Assembly (NCBI GenBank): GCA_017849575.1
Contig: JAFIGV010000001.1
Span: 1-59,813, forward strand
Length of the DNA stretch: 59,813 nt
Source: Flavipsychrobacter sp.
GTDB lineage: Bacteria > Bacteroidota > Bacteroidia > Chitinophagales > Chitinophagaceae
Reading direction: 5' to 3'
The notes beneath the pieces are model-generated. The model was not told the DNA's origin. It saw only the letters and a program-made list of their open reading frames with translations, and made no database searches. A program made the position numbers and the translations under genes. Of this stretch, positions 7,566 to 15,661 are shown one piece after another; position 1 is the stretch's first letter; each line of letters opens with the position of its first letter.

Positions 7566-7595
7566 AAAATTGACTACAATAGTAACAATTTTATG
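7563..7595 (-). promoter_or_regulatory. Palindrome over the imuA start and promoter
   Basis: CATAAAATTG (7563-7572) and CAATTTTATG (7586-7595) are perfect 10-base reverse complements around a 13-base spacer. The left arm contains the imuA start codon. On the minus strand the spacer contains TACTATTG, one mismatch from the -7 consensus TAnnTTTG. A protein binding both arms would cover the promoter and start codon, so this is a good operator candidate for the mutasome operon. It does not resemble the GAAC-N4-GTTC sites at the left end. Confidence 0.6.
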
Positions 7596-7672
7596 CCATC
7601 ATTAGTGCCTTTTATTGTTGAAACCTTTCCGCCCCGAGAAAAAAAATTCTGCTGATCAGACGATTACCCACC

Positions 7673-8251
7673 TCATCGCTGCACCGCTTTATGCCTCGGG
7701 CATCCCACTACATGATCATTGACCATGCCGGCTGCCTGCATAAAGGCATAGCAAATAGTAGATCCTACAAACTTAAAACCGCGCCTGAGCAGGTCTTTGC
7801 TCATAGCATCCGACTCAGCAGATTTGGCGGGAAGCTCCTTCATGTCTTTCCATTGATTGACGATAGGCTTGCCACCGGTAAACTGCCAGATATACTGATC
7901 GAATGAGCCAAACTCTTTTTGCACCTCAAGAAAACGCTGTGCATTATTGACGGTGGCCCATATCTTCAGCCGGTTGCGCACAATGCCCGCATCCAGCATA
8001 AGGGCTTCCTTTTTCTTCTCCGAAAATTTTGCCACCTTTTGCACATCGAAGCCGGCAAATGCTTTTTCGAAATTCTTTCGTTTGTGCAAGATGGTTTTCC
8101 AGCTAAGACCCGCCTGAAAAGCATCGAGTACCATAAACTCAAAAAGCTTTTGATCATCGTGCAGCGGCACGCCCCACTCCTCATCGTGATATTGGTTCAT
8201 CCGTTCGTCGGAGCCTGGCCAGGTGCAGCCCTGCGGTTTTGTTGCGCTCAT
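7673..8251 (-). CDS. tag: DNA-3-methyladenine glycosylase I
   Basis: This enzyme removes 3-methyladenine from alkylated DNA, the first step of base-excision repair. The 192-residue protein aligns with E. coli Tag at a constant offset of five. The zinc ligands C9, H22, H180 and C184 correspond to C4, H17, H175 and C179 of the E. coli enzyme. The motifs YHDEEWG and QAGLSW are clear. The residue at the E. coli Glu38 position is Asp43 here. It starts with ATG four bases after the hisS stop, so it is probably cotranscribed with hisS. With imuABC next door it makes a small DNA-repair neighbourhood. Confidence 0.95.
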   Translation of the reverse strand: MSATKPQGCTWPGSDERMNQYHDEEWGVPLHDDQKLFEFMVLDAFQAGLSWKTILHKRKNFEKAFAGFDVQKVAKFSEKKKEALMLDAGIVRNRLKIWATVNNAQRFLEVQKEFGSFDQYIWQFTGGKPIVNQWKDMKELPAKSAESDAMSKDLLRRGFKFVGSTICYAFMQAAGMVNDHVVGCPRHKAVQR

Positions 8252-8255
8252 GCGG

Positions 8256-9635
8256 TTATGCTTTTAGTAGAGAAATGACCTCCTGCACCGATAGCATTTT
8301 TTGCTCGCCGGTGGTAAAATTTTTAAGACTGACCCTTTGCTTTTCTCTTTCTTCATCTCCCGGCAACAAGACAAAGGGAATGTTTCGCTTGTTGGCATAT
8401 TTCATCTGCCTGTCAAACTTCACGGCGTCGGGGTACATCTCGGCAGCAATACCCTGCTCGCGAAGGTTGTGCAACACCGTTAAACCATACTGTTCATTTT
8501 CGCCGCCAAAATTCAGCAGCATTACTTTGCTTCCGGTTTCGAGCTGTGGCGGGAAAAGGTTCAGTTCTTCCATCACATCATAAATACGATCAATGCCAAA
8601 GGATATGCCCACGCCGCTCAGACCCTTTAAACCGAAAAGACCTGTAAGATCGTCATACCGGCCACCACCGCCAACACTGCCCATCTTCACAGCGTCGGTC
8701 GTCACTTCCACAATAACGCCTGTATAGTAATTGAGTCCGCGTGCCAGGCTGATGTCCACCGCAATATTTCCCTGCCAGGCTGCTGCTGCAAGTGTAGCAT
8801 AATAAGCCAGCGATTCGCGCAGTTCAGCCACACCCTGCAAAGCGATCTCACTACCTGCCATACGTTGCTCCAGCGCGGTCAATTTTTCTTCATTAGTTCC
8901 TGATATGCTGATGATCTCTTCTATAGCACGGATGCCCTGTTCAGAAATACCACGCTGTACCAGTTCCTTTGTAACGCCTTCCCAGCCTATCTTATCAAGT
9001 TTGTCGAGTGCAATGGTTATCTCCATCATCCTATCCGGCATACCGGCTACCTCAGCAAGCCCTGCCAACAACTTTCTTGAATTGATCCTGATGGCGATAC
9101 CTGGAATTTTTAGCTGATGAAATGCGCTTTGATAGATGCAGAGCAATTCGGCTTCATTGATGAGTGAGTTGCTACCCACCACATCGCAATCGCATTGCCA
9201 AAACTCGCGGTAGCGTCCCCGCTGCGGCCGATCGGCGCGCCACACGGGCTGCATCTGATACCGGCGAAACGGGAAGGCTAGTTCGTTTTGATGCATCACC
9301 ACATAGCGAGCAAAAGGAATGGTGAGATCATAGCGCAACGCTCGTTCGGTGATATCAGTATGGTTTTTACCCTCTAAAACTTTTTCAAATCCTGCACGGA
9401 TTTTTTCCTCCTTGTCAGGATTGTCCAATCCATTGTTAAGAATCTTGAAGATCAGACGGTCGCCTTCGTCGCCATATTTACCCATCAGCGTGCTGAGGTT
9501 TTCCATAGATGGCGTTTCTAAGGGCTGAAAACCATAGGTCTCAAAAATAGTTTTGAGGGTATTGAAGATATACTGGCGCTTACGTACCTCTGCCGGAGAA
9601 AAATCGCGTGTGCCTTGCGGAATGGATGGCTTCAT
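8256..9635 (-). CDS. hisS: Histidyl-tRNA synthetase
   Basis: The 459-residue class II synthetase charges tRNA-His. Visible signatures are motif 2 (YREFWQCDCDVVG), the histidine-binding RGLNYYTG, the glycine-rich GGGGRYDDL of motif 3, and a C-terminal anticodon-binding domain (roughly 365-459). I use the ATG at 9635; an in-frame TTG at 9644 would add three residues but lies inside the promoter box. A perfect -7 element TACATTTG (9642-9649) leaves only six bases before the ATG, so the message is probably leaderless or nearly so. The tag gene follows as the second gene. Confidence 0.97.
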   Translation of the reverse strand: MKPSIPQGTRDFSPAEVRKRQYIFNTLKTIFETYGFQPLETPSMENLSTLMGKYGDEGDRLIFKILNNGLDNPDKEEKIRAGFEKVLEGKNHTDITERALRYDLTIPFARYVVMHQNELAFPFRRYQMQPVWRADRPQRGRYREFWQCDCDVVGSNSLINEAELLCIYQSAFHQLKIPGIAIRINSRKLLAGLAEVAGMPDRMMEITIALDKLDKIGWEGVTKELVQRGISEQGIRAIEEIISISGTNEEKLTALEQRMAGSEIALQGVAELRESLAYYATLAAAAWQGNIAVDISLARGLNYYTGVIVEVTTDAVKMGSVGGGGRYDDLTGLFGLKGLSGVGISFGIDRIYDVMEELNLFPPQLETGSKVMLLNFGGENEQYGLTVLHNLREQGIAAEMYPDAVKFDRQMKYANKRNIPFVLLPGDEEREKQRVSLKNFTTGEQKMLSVQEVISLLKA

Positions 9636-9641
9636 GGATTG

Positions 9642-9649
9642 CAAATGTA
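9642..9649 (-). promoter_or_regulatory. -7 promoter box of hisS (TACATTTG)
   Basis: This is a perfect match to the Bacteroidota TAnnTTTG element, ending six bases before the hisS ATG. With transcription starting about five bases after the box, the mRNA would begin at or next to the start codon. Confidence 0.6.
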
Positions 9650-9667
9650 AAGATGGCTGCGAAAAAA

Positions 9668-10123
9668 CTAATTGTACTTATTGATGATAGCCATGCAGGA
9701 TTTCTCGATGAGTTCGTACACAGGCAGATAGCCCTCTTCTCCACCATACCAGGGATCGGGAACGGACGCATTGCAATTATCATGCACCTCATTGAGCAGC
9801 AGCTTCACCTTGCCCATATTTGCGCCGCTACCGCCAATTCGCTTTATTTCGTCATACACATCGTCTGCTAATGCGTATATCTTATCAAACCGTTCAAAGT
9901 CTTCCGGGACAAATTTTCTGGCGCGCTGCTGCGAGATATCTATCCCATGTGCCTTGCACACTTTTTGAGAAAACCGATGAGGCGCTTCGCCGGTATGGAA
10001 AGAATTGGTGCCGGCAGATTCTATTATCCAGTCGAGCCCCAATGCTTTAGCCTTATGTTTCAATACTCCTTCTGCTATGGGCGAGCGGCAAATATTTCCC
10101 AGGCAAACCATTAAAATACGCAT
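9668..10123 (-). CDS. Low-molecular-weight protein-tyrosine phosphatase
   Basis: The 151-residue cytoplasmic phosphatase has the P-loop CLGNICRS, with nucleophile C7 and R13, near its N-terminus. The general-acid aspartate is in the C-terminal PDPWYGG motif. These residues fit an active enzyme that dephosphorylates tyrosine, often on polysaccharide-export kinases. No such kinase is in the window, so the substrate is unknown. The ATG at 10123 has a perfect -7 box five bases upstream, and it is transcribed toward hisS. Confidence 0.93.
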   Translation of the reverse strand: MRILMVCLGNICRSPIAEGVLKHKAKALGLDWIIESAGTNSFHTGEAPHRFSQKVCKAHGIDISQQRARKFVPEDFERFDKIYALADDVYDEIKRIGGSGANMGKVKLLLNEVHDNCNASVPDPWYGGEEGYLPVYELIEKSCMAIINKYN

Positions 10124-10128
10124 GGGCG

Positions 10129-10136
10129 CAAAACTA
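10129..10136 (-). promoter_or_regulatory. -7 promoter box of the phosphatase gene (TAGTTTTG)
   Basis: A perfect TAnnTTTG match ends five bases before the ATG at 10123, which predicts a leaderless or near-leaderless transcript. The box lies next to the end (10139) of the broken gene upstream. Confidence 0.6.
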
Positions 10137-10138
10137 AA

Positions 10139-10546
10139 TTATTCCCCTTGCCTGAAGTAACGGGTAGCTATAATTGAAAGTTTTTCGCTGCCCCCAATAC
10201 AACCGTTGAGGGTAAATAAAGTGGCTGTATCTCTTTTGAGATTACTGAAAGCTTTTGCTGCCAGCGCATCGTTCTTCTATGTCAATGCAATTAATGCATA
10301 CAATCGCACCACAGGGATTCGATGGTGGGTGAGTAAAAAAAGTTCTTCTGCCGTGCTCACTCGTTTCAGGCTTTGCATGGCTTGAAATTGCTGCGAAGGA
10401 CTGCCCGCAAAACCCACATATTCCGATTCAAACTTTCCGTTGGCGGCAATCTGCGCAACGAAAATATGGACTGAGTCAAAAGTTTTTATCTGCGCCTGTA
10501 CTTCGGCAGCGCGTACCATCAGCACCAAAATAATTATCCACCTCAT
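10139..10546 (-). pseudogene. Small secreted protein gene interrupted by an in-frame TAG
   Basis: The first 89 codons from the ATG at 10546 encode a signal peptide (MRWIIILVLMVRAAEVQA) and a mature part. They end at a TAG at 10277-10279 in the middle of an alanine- and leucine-rich helix. The same frame continues without further stops for 45 codons to a TAA at 10139. The continuation has a matching helical, HEAT-like character and a GCIGGSEK motif. The natural reading is a roughly 134-residue periplasmic protein broken by one nonsense mutation. A sequencing error or a genuinely short product is also possible. I do not recognise a named family. Confidence 0.6.
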
Positions 10547-10588
10547 CAACCCGGTTTCTGCGAAAAGTGCGCCAGAAATTCGATGCGT

Positions 10589-10611
10589 AAAAAAAGGAAG
10601 CCGAGGCCTCC
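10589..10611 (-). terminator. Intrinsic terminator of the kelch gene
   Basis: On the minus strand GGAGGC and GCTTCC pair (one G/U) around a CTCG loop and run directly into seven Ts. It lies 29 bases beyond the kelch-protein stop at 10640. Confidence 0.65.
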
Positions 10612-10639
10612 CTATCTATTTAAAAAAAATCGAACGATG

Positions 10640-11827
10640 CTATGGTATGATCACTTTGTAAACTCCTGACTGCTTTAGCTGGTTAACCTGAAGAACATAG
10701 ACACCGCTTGCTAATCCGTGCAAATTCATGCGATGTTCATTTTGAATCATTGCTTCATTACGCACTGTTGCACCATTAATGTTAACAAGCTTCAATTGTG
10801 TGCGGGAATAGTCCTTTACCTCAACTGTCAACTGATCCTGACCCGGATTGACCCATACTTGAACAGACGCATCATGATTGTTTATCGAAGGCAAGTTCAA
10901 AGGAGTTTCTGAATATTCTATTGTAACATTAGAAACCACATTATTGGCATTCTTTCCCCCGAAAATAAACAGCTTTTGCACTTCTCCTACGCTAACGCGA
11001 ACAGATGTAGGCGCGTACAAATCTGTTGGCATGGCCAGCCCGAATTGCCACGAAGAAACTGTATCATAGACAAAATGGGAGTTGCTTGCTGACAAACTTA
11101 GAGCGGTTCCGCCGCCGAAATAATGTATCCGTCCGTTGTACGACACTGCTGTACCTGCATATAGCGGCTGAGGGATGTTAGGCCCCAGTGTCCACGAACT
11201 TACAGAGGGGTCAAACACCATAACACTGTCATACCACAAAGTATTCATGTAATTCTTTCCGCCAATTGCATAAAATTTTCCCTGATAATCGGTACCCGAG
11301 TTGATTTGCATCAATCCGATTGGTGCGTTGGCGGCCGTCGTCCAGCTATCTGAAGCAATATCATAAATCTCAAGCGTCCGATATGAACTGCTCCATCCAG
11401 ATGTGATGTAAATTTTTCCGTTAATCAGAGCGCCGGATATTTCACATCGCGACGTTGGCATCGGTGATTTCGACGTCCATTGGTCTGTTGACGGATCGTA
11501 TTCCCAAACAGAACTTAGACTTTGTGATCCCGTACATCCGCCTACCACGTAAAGTTTGTTGTTATATCCACAAGCAAAAGATTGCAAAATTGGGGTTGGA
11601 AAATTGGCGCGTGAAGTCCATGTGTCGTTGATTACATCATACTCTTCGGTGGTGTTGAGTATTGGGCCGTTTGAAGACTGTCCGCCAATCACATAAACTT
11701 TGGCACCTATTGCGGCACTGACCGCCATGAAACGTGCAGTGGGCATGGGTGTCTTCATGGTGAAGGATTGGGCGCCGCTAAAAAAGTACGCGAGCGTTGA
11801 TAAGAGTAACAGGAAAGTTCTTTTCAT
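10640..11827 (-). CDS. Secreted kelch-repeat protein with T9SS sorting domain
   Basis: The 395-residue protein starts at the ATG at 11827 with a signal peptide (MKRTFLLLLSTLAYFFSGAQ). The longer frame to 11965 lacks a good start. Five to six kelch repeats follow, recognisable by VYVIGG, LYVVGG, IYITSG, FYAIGG, IHYFGG and LFIFGG blades each followed by a YD...W element. They should form a beta-propeller. The last 75 or so residues are a type IX secretion C-terminal domain (QVWVNPGQDQLTVEV, then LASGVYVLQV and KVIIP). The protein is therefore expected to cross the outer membrane and be released or anchored on the surface. Its ligand is unknown. Confidence 0.9.
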   Translation of the reverse strand: MKRTFLLLLSTLAYFFSGAQSFTMKTPMPTARFMAVSAAIGAKVYVIGGQSSNGPILNTTEEYDVINDTWTSRANFPTPILQSFACGYNNKLYVVGGCTGSQSLSSVWEYDPSTDQWTSKSPMPTSRCEISGALINGKIYITSGWSSSYRTLEIYDIASDSWTTAANAPIGLMQINSGTDYQGKFYAIGGKNYMNTLWYDSVMVFDPSVSSWTLGPNIPQPLYAGTAVSYNGRIHYFGGGTALSLSASNSHFVYDTVSSWQFGLAMPTDLYAPTSVRVSVGEVQKLFIFGGKNANNVVSNVTIEYSETPLNLPSINNHDASVQVWVNPGQDQLTVEVKDYSRTQLKLVNINGATVRNEAMIQNEHRMNLHGLASGVYVLQVNQLKQSGVYKVIIP

Positions 11828-11835
11828 TTTTTTTT

Positions 11836-11843
11836 CAAATATA
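11836..11843 (-). promoter_or_regulatory. -7 promoter box of the kelch gene (TATATTTG)
   Basis: A perfect TAnnTTTG match lies eight bases before the ATG at 11827. It sits in the 132-base region that divides this gene from the divergent glycosyltransferase. Confidence 0.6.
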
Positions 11844-11959
11844 GAAAAATACGCCGTCAGGATATAGTAACCTGCACCAAAGGAAATCAAGAACCGCAAT
11901 TGCTTAGAATAGAAATTCAGCCTTTGTACATTTACGGTCCCAACTGATGGCTTTAATGC

Positions 11960-12883
11960 ATGCAAGCAGAGAAAATTTCTATTTTAATACTGACCCACAA
12001 CCGCGCAGATGATCTCTTGCTGCTTTTGCAAAGCCTGACCTTGCAAACCTCGCTGGATGCGGTGCTGGAAGAGATCCTCATCCTCAATAACGCATCGACA
12101 GACTCCTATACTGCGGTAGAAGACTTTATTGGCGAGCATACGGAACTAAAGGTGCGTTACATCTATTCAGAGATCAATCATGGTGTGGCCGGAGGCAGAA
12201 ACAAGCTGATGAAAATTGCGCGGGGATCGTTGTTGCTGACCATAGACGATGATATGGAATTTCCGCAAAGAGATGCTCTGGTAAAGATATCTCAGCTTTT
12301 TTTGCAACCCATTTTTCAAAAAGCCAATACCGCGGTCATAACGGTGAACGTCATTTACTTCGACACAAAAAAAGTGCAGCAAAGCGTTTTCCCGCATAAA
12401 AAATATGAAAAGTACAAGAGCAAAAATCAGTTCCTCACTTTATACTTCGCAGGCGGGGCCAATGTGATGAAACGTGCCATTCTGGAAGAGACCGGCTTTT
12501 TTCCGGAGAACTTTTTTTATGGCATGGAGGAGTATGATCTCTGCTACAGAATTTTAGATCAGGGCTATACCATTGGCTACGACAATTCCGTAACAATTGA
12601 ACACAAAGAGTCGCCTTACGGCAGACAGTCGAACTATAAAAAACTGCACATGCAGTGGGTAAACAAAGCAAAGGTTGCCTGGAGATATCTTCCGCTGATT
12701 TATTTTTTTTCCACGGCTTTGCTTTGGAGTGTTCAGTATTTGATGCATGCTCCGCTGCAACTGCGTTATTATTTTAAAAGCTGGGCTGAAATCTTCAAGA
12801 TCCCGTTTACTGAAAAAAGAAGAACAGTAAAGCAAAACACACTTAAATACCTGAGCGATGTGGAGGCAAGGCTTTGGTACTAA
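11960..12883 (+). CDS. Family 2 glycosyltransferase
   Basis: The 307-residue protein has a GT-A fold. It shows the N-terminal nucleotide-sugar strand ISILILTHNR, then NNASTD, and the metal-binding LLTIDDDMEF (DxD type) near residue 95. An acceptor-side EEYDLCYRI motif (ExxDL, roughly 190) completes the GT2 pattern. A hydrophobic stretch near 245-265 (LPLIYFFSTALLWSVQYLM) could dip into the membrane. It probably adds a sugar to a surface glycan, with unknown donor and acceptor. It stands alone, not in a polysaccharide cluster. Its TAA overlaps the convergent DUF4159 stop by four bases. Confidence 0.88.
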   Translation: MQAEKISILILTHNRADDLLLLLQSLTLQTSLDAVLEEILILNNASTDSYTAVEDFIGEHTELKVRYIYSEINHGVAGGRNKLMKIARGSLLLTIDDDMEFPQRDALVKISQLFLQPIFQKANTAVITVNVIYFDTKKVQQSVFPHKKYEKYKSKNQFLTLYFAGGANVMKRAILEETGFFPENFFYGMEEYDLCYRILDQGYTIGYDNSVTIEHKESPYGRQSNYKKLHMQWVNKAKVAWRYLPLIYFFSTALLWSVQYLMHAPLQLRYYFKSWAEIFKIPFTEKRRTVKQNTLKYLSDVEARLWY

Positions 12884-13539
12884 ATAGCGCCACCGGTAAA
12901 CACATACTGTATCAGATTGGCACCCATCTGCAGTGCCTGCAAATGCTTTTCCGGTGCGTCTTTGTGCACTTCAGGGTCTTCCCAGCCGTCGCCGAGATCA
13001 GTTTCCACCGAATAGAAAACTACCACACGTCCCTTCCAGATTAATCCATAGCCTTTTGGCGCTTTGTTGTCATGTTCATGGATTTTTGGAAGACCGTTGG
13101 GGAAATTAAATTTTTGATGATAGAGCGGATGAGAGAAGGGTAACTCTACCAGCGCCAATTCGGGAAAAACTTTTTTCAATGCCGGTCGCACGTATTCATC
13201 CAGCCCGTAGTTGTCATCAATATGCAGAAATCCGCCGCTCTCCAGATACTTACGCAGGTTTTGGGCTTCCGCATCACTCAGCGCCCATCGCCCATGCCCG
13301 GTCATGTGTACGAAGGGATAATTAAATAATTCCGGACTACCCACTTCTACTTGTCCTTCCTGCGGAGCGAGATTGGTTCTTAGCTGCTGATTGCAGAAAA
13401 GAGCCAGATTTTTCAACGAGGTAGGATTGGCATACCAATCGCCACCACCATTATACACCAGCAGCCCGAGCTTTAACTGCTGAGCAGCACTGGCGAATGC
13501 GACAAAAAATGCTATGGTAAAAAAAAGTCTAAACTTCAT
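12880..13539 (-). CDS. DUF4159 family secreted protein
   Basis: The 219-residue protein begins at the ATG at 13539 with a signal peptide (MKFRLFFTIAFFVAFASA). It carries a DUF4159 domain, seen in VYNGGGDWYANPTSLKNL, HMTGHGRW, GGFLHIDDNYG and a late DLGDGWEDP. The fold resembles a glutamine-amidotransferase-like domain, but no activity is established. Its start overlaps the rsmE stop by 11 bases, so it is cotranscribed with rsmE. Its end overlaps the facing glycosyltransferase by four bases. Confidence 0.85.
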   Translation of the reverse strand: MKFRLFFTIAFFVAFASAAQQLKLGLLVYNGGGDWYANPTSLKNLALFCNQQLRTNLAPQEGQVEVGSPELFNYPFVHMTGHGRWALSDAEAQNLRKYLESGGFLHIDDNYGLDEYVRPALKKVFPELALVELPFSHPLYHQKFNFPNGLPKIHEHDNKAPKGYGLIWKGRVVVFYSVETDLGDGWEDPEVHKDAPEKHLQALQMGANLIQYVFTGGAI

Positions 13540-14251
13540 GATTGATGAGGCTAAAGTAACTACAAACCGCCATTGCTGCTGTTTCCGTGCGCAGGCGCTG
13601 ACCAACGAGGCTGAAGCCTATAAACTCCTTCGACGCTGCAAGTGCTACTTCCTGTTGCGTAAAATCTCCCTCCGGGCCAATAAGTACAACGGTTTCCTGA
13701 TGGGGCGCCATAACTCTTGATAATGGATTTCGGGGTAGGTCGTCGATGCAATGTCCTATTAATTTTTGGGGCAAGTCGTTAAAGCGCTGTAAAATATTTT
13801 CGAAAGCAGTAGCCTCATGCAACAACGGAAGGTGAAACTGCTGCGACTGCAACAGTGCTGCGACCAGAATGTTGGTCCAGCGATCGCGACGGTAGTGCTG
13901 TCTTTCTGTGCGGCTCGCCAGGACGGGCACAATGCTTGCCACGCCCAGTTCTGTAGCCTTTTCCAGCAACCATTCATTACGACCCGTGTTTTTGGTAAAG
14001 GCTACGCATAGGTGCAACGAGCATCGTGGCTTTTCATGGTGCTTTACTTTGCGTACTTCCACCCAAAGCTTCTTTTTCTCTGCCTTTGTTATGGATACCT
14101 GAGCTTCAGTACCCTTTCCGTCTGTAAGGCGAAATGTATCGCCTGCACTCATGCGCAGCACCTGCGCTATATGCCGGGCGGTGTCTTCATCAGGCTGAAT
14201 GACTGCCTGTTCCTGCAAAGCACCATCGTGAAAAAATAGAGGAAGCGCCAT
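13529..14251 (-). CDS. rsmE: 16S rRNA m3U1498 methyltransferase RsmE
   Basis: The enzyme methylates N3 of U1498 in 16S rRNA using S-adenosylmethionine. The 240-residue protein has an N-terminal PUA-like domain (to about 70) and a SPOUT domain. The knot motifs are LIGPEGDFTQQE and LVGQRLRTETA near the C-terminus. The ELG and EKATELG region around residue 98 is typical of the family. The start is the ATG at 14251. It is the first gene of an overlapping pair with the DUF4159 gene. Confidence 0.95.
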   Translation of the reverse strand: MALPLFFHDGALQEQAVIQPDEDTARHIAQVLRMSAGDTFRLTDGKGTEAQVSITKAEKKKLWVEVRKVKHHEKPRCSLHLCVAFTKNTGRNEWLLEKATELGVASIVPVLASRTERQHYRRDRWTNILVAALLQSQQFHLPLLHEATAFENILQRFNDLPQKLIGHCIDDLPRNPLSRVMAPHQETVVLIGPEGDFTQQEVALAASKEFIGFSLVGQRLRTETAAMAVCSYFSLINHEV

Positions 14252-14290
14252 GCGATAAAATTGAATATTCCGGCGTGAAAATTCAAAAAA

Positions 14291-14878
14291 TTATCGCAAC
14301 ACCATTTGCTTCTCCGCAATAAGCTTTCTCAGATTGATCAGGCCATAACGCATTCGGCCCAATGCCGTGTTGATGCTTACCGATGTGATCGCTGCAATTT
14401 CCTTAAAACTCAGATCGCCGTAAATACGAAGCACAATGACTTCCTTCTGATCCTCGGGCAATAACTCAATAAGCTGCCTTACACTATGGTGGGTTTGTTT
14501 ACGCTCAAGAGATTGTTCTGCGCTCTCGCTCGCAAACTTCATGAGCTGCAGGATCTCCTGTCCGTCCTCGGTGGTAACCGGCAGGTCGAGGCGCACTTTG
14601 CGAAAATGATCCATGCAGAGATTGTGGGCCACGCGCAACGCCCAGGGCAAAAACTTTCCCTGCTCGCGGTATCGGCCACTGTTCATGGTGCGCACAATCT
14701 TGAGAAAGGCGTCCTGAAAAATATCTTCAGCAAGATACTGATCCTTTACCAGCATGTAAATGGCAGTATAGATCCGGTCTTTATGCCGGCGGATCAAAGC
14801 CTCTATAGCAGCGGACTGGCCCTGCATATATTGGTGTATCAGTTCTGAATCGCTAAGTTGATGTGTGGGGTTCATCAT
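14291..14878 (-). CDS. ECF-type RNA polymerase sigma factor
   Basis: The protein has sigma region 2 (LVKDQYLAEDIFQDAFLKI, then LRVAHNLCMDHFR) and region 4 with a helix-turn-helix (LPEDQKEVIVLR, then LSFKEIAAITSVS), so it directs RNA polymerase to its own promoters. I use the ATG at 14878 (195 residues). A GTG at 14914 would add 12 residues, and which is used is uncertain. No anti-sigma gene is adjacent, so the activating signal is unknown. A box one mismatch from the -7 consensus (minus-strand TACCTTTT) lies near 14930. Confidence 0.9.
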   Translation of the reverse strand: MMNPTHQLSDSELIHQYMQGQSAAIEALIRRHKDRIYTAIYMLVKDQYLAEDIFQDAFLKIVRTMNSGRYREQGKFLPWALRVAHNLCMDHFRKVRLDLPVTTEDGQEILQLMKFASESAEQSLERKQTHHSVRQLIELLPEDQKEVIVLRIYGDLSFKEIAAITSVSINTALGRMRYGLINLRKLIAEKQMVLR

Positions 14879-15150
14879 TCTACCTATGTTTAACGTATCC
14901 GTCGCGTCATTCACAATATTTAATAAAAGGTAGAAGTCTCTCTATAGATATGAAAAATTGGCTTTTACTTAACGTTAATTATTTCTGTTTAGTGTGACAG
15001 GCTGCAAAAAAGTTAAAAACATTTAAGGCGCCAAAATTTTTTTTGCCTTACTACGTTATCTGCGGCTTGTAGAGGGTATAGACGTAAGATACGTACACTT
15101 CGTTGGTCGTAGTTTGTTTGTAATCATCAAATGATATTTACATGACAATG
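14879..15150. other. Intergenic region upstream of the ECF sigma gene
   Basis: This AT-rich stretch carries no ORF I can support. It contains the upstream region of the sigma gene. A T8 run near 15045 is flanked by AAGGC and GCCTT, which could form a weak hairpin. I see nothing else. Confidence 0.5.
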
Positions 15151-15180
15151 AAAAGGCCCCCACATTGTTGTGTGGAGGCC
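15151..15180 (-). terminator. Intrinsic terminator of the small basic secreted protein gene
   Basis: On the minus strand GGCCTCCACA pairs with TGTGGGGGCC (one U/G) over a CAACAA loop, followed by TTTT. It lies 28 bases beyond the stop at 15209. Confidence 0.8.
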
Positions 15181-15208
15181 TTGATGTTCCTCTGGCTTTT
15201 TTTGTCCG

Positions 15209-15517
15209 TTACCAACGGTTTCTGTGGTTGTGGCGCTGACGGTAAATCGCTACATCGGCACGGTGTTCCGCTTTCTTTATGTTGCGGCGTTCTTTGCAAG
15301 TCACTCTGCCGTCGGCCCTGGCCTGCATTTTCATCTTTCCGATATGGTGTTGTTGGCGGGCCAGCATTCGTGTTTCGGGGCGGGTGAGTTGACCCTGACG
15401 TACGCCGGTGGCGATACGGGCTTTCTGGTTGCGGCTTTTTGCGGGGCTTTGTGCCTTGGCTACTCCTGCGATCATAAATGCGCAAGCAAACAATGCCATA
15501 AAAATCGTCTTCTTCAT
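15209..15517 (-). CDS. Small basic secreted protein
   Basis: This 102-residue protein has a clear signal peptide ending in AKAQ (about residue 23). The mature part is strongly basic and rich in Arg, Lys, His and Gln, with GQLTRPETRMLARQQ and a helix containing CKERRNIKKAEHRAD. Similar short basic periplasmic proteins with the same LT-ETRxL pattern are common in Bacteroidota and Proteobacteria, but their role is not established. It has its own terminator and stands as a single gene. A chaperone-like or metal- or nucleic-acid-binding role would be guesswork. Confidence 0.75.
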   Translation of the reverse strand: MKKTIFMALFACAFMIAGVAKAQSPAKSRNQKARIATGVRQGQLTRPETRMLARQQHHIGKMKMQARADGRVTCKERRNIKKAEHRADVAIYRQRHNHRNRW

Positions 15518-15600
15518 CTCTGCAGTTTTTAAATCGTGAACTGATATGGAATAGACTGCGGAAGAAAAATTTGGTTTAAGGACGGGCTGTTAAAGAAAAC

Positions 15601-15626
15601 AAAAGTTCCCGATAGACATCGGGAAC
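15601..15626 (-). terminator. Intrinsic terminator of the division/cell-wall operon
   Basis: A perfect 9-bp stem, minus-strand GTTCCCGAT and ATCGGGAAC (15605-15613 and 15618-15626), with a 4-base loop is followed by TTTTGTTTTC. It lies 35 bases after the ftsZ stop and should end the long dcw transcript. Confidence 0.85.
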
Positions 15627-15661
15627 CTTACGCAATATGAACTTAATACAAAAGAAAATCG

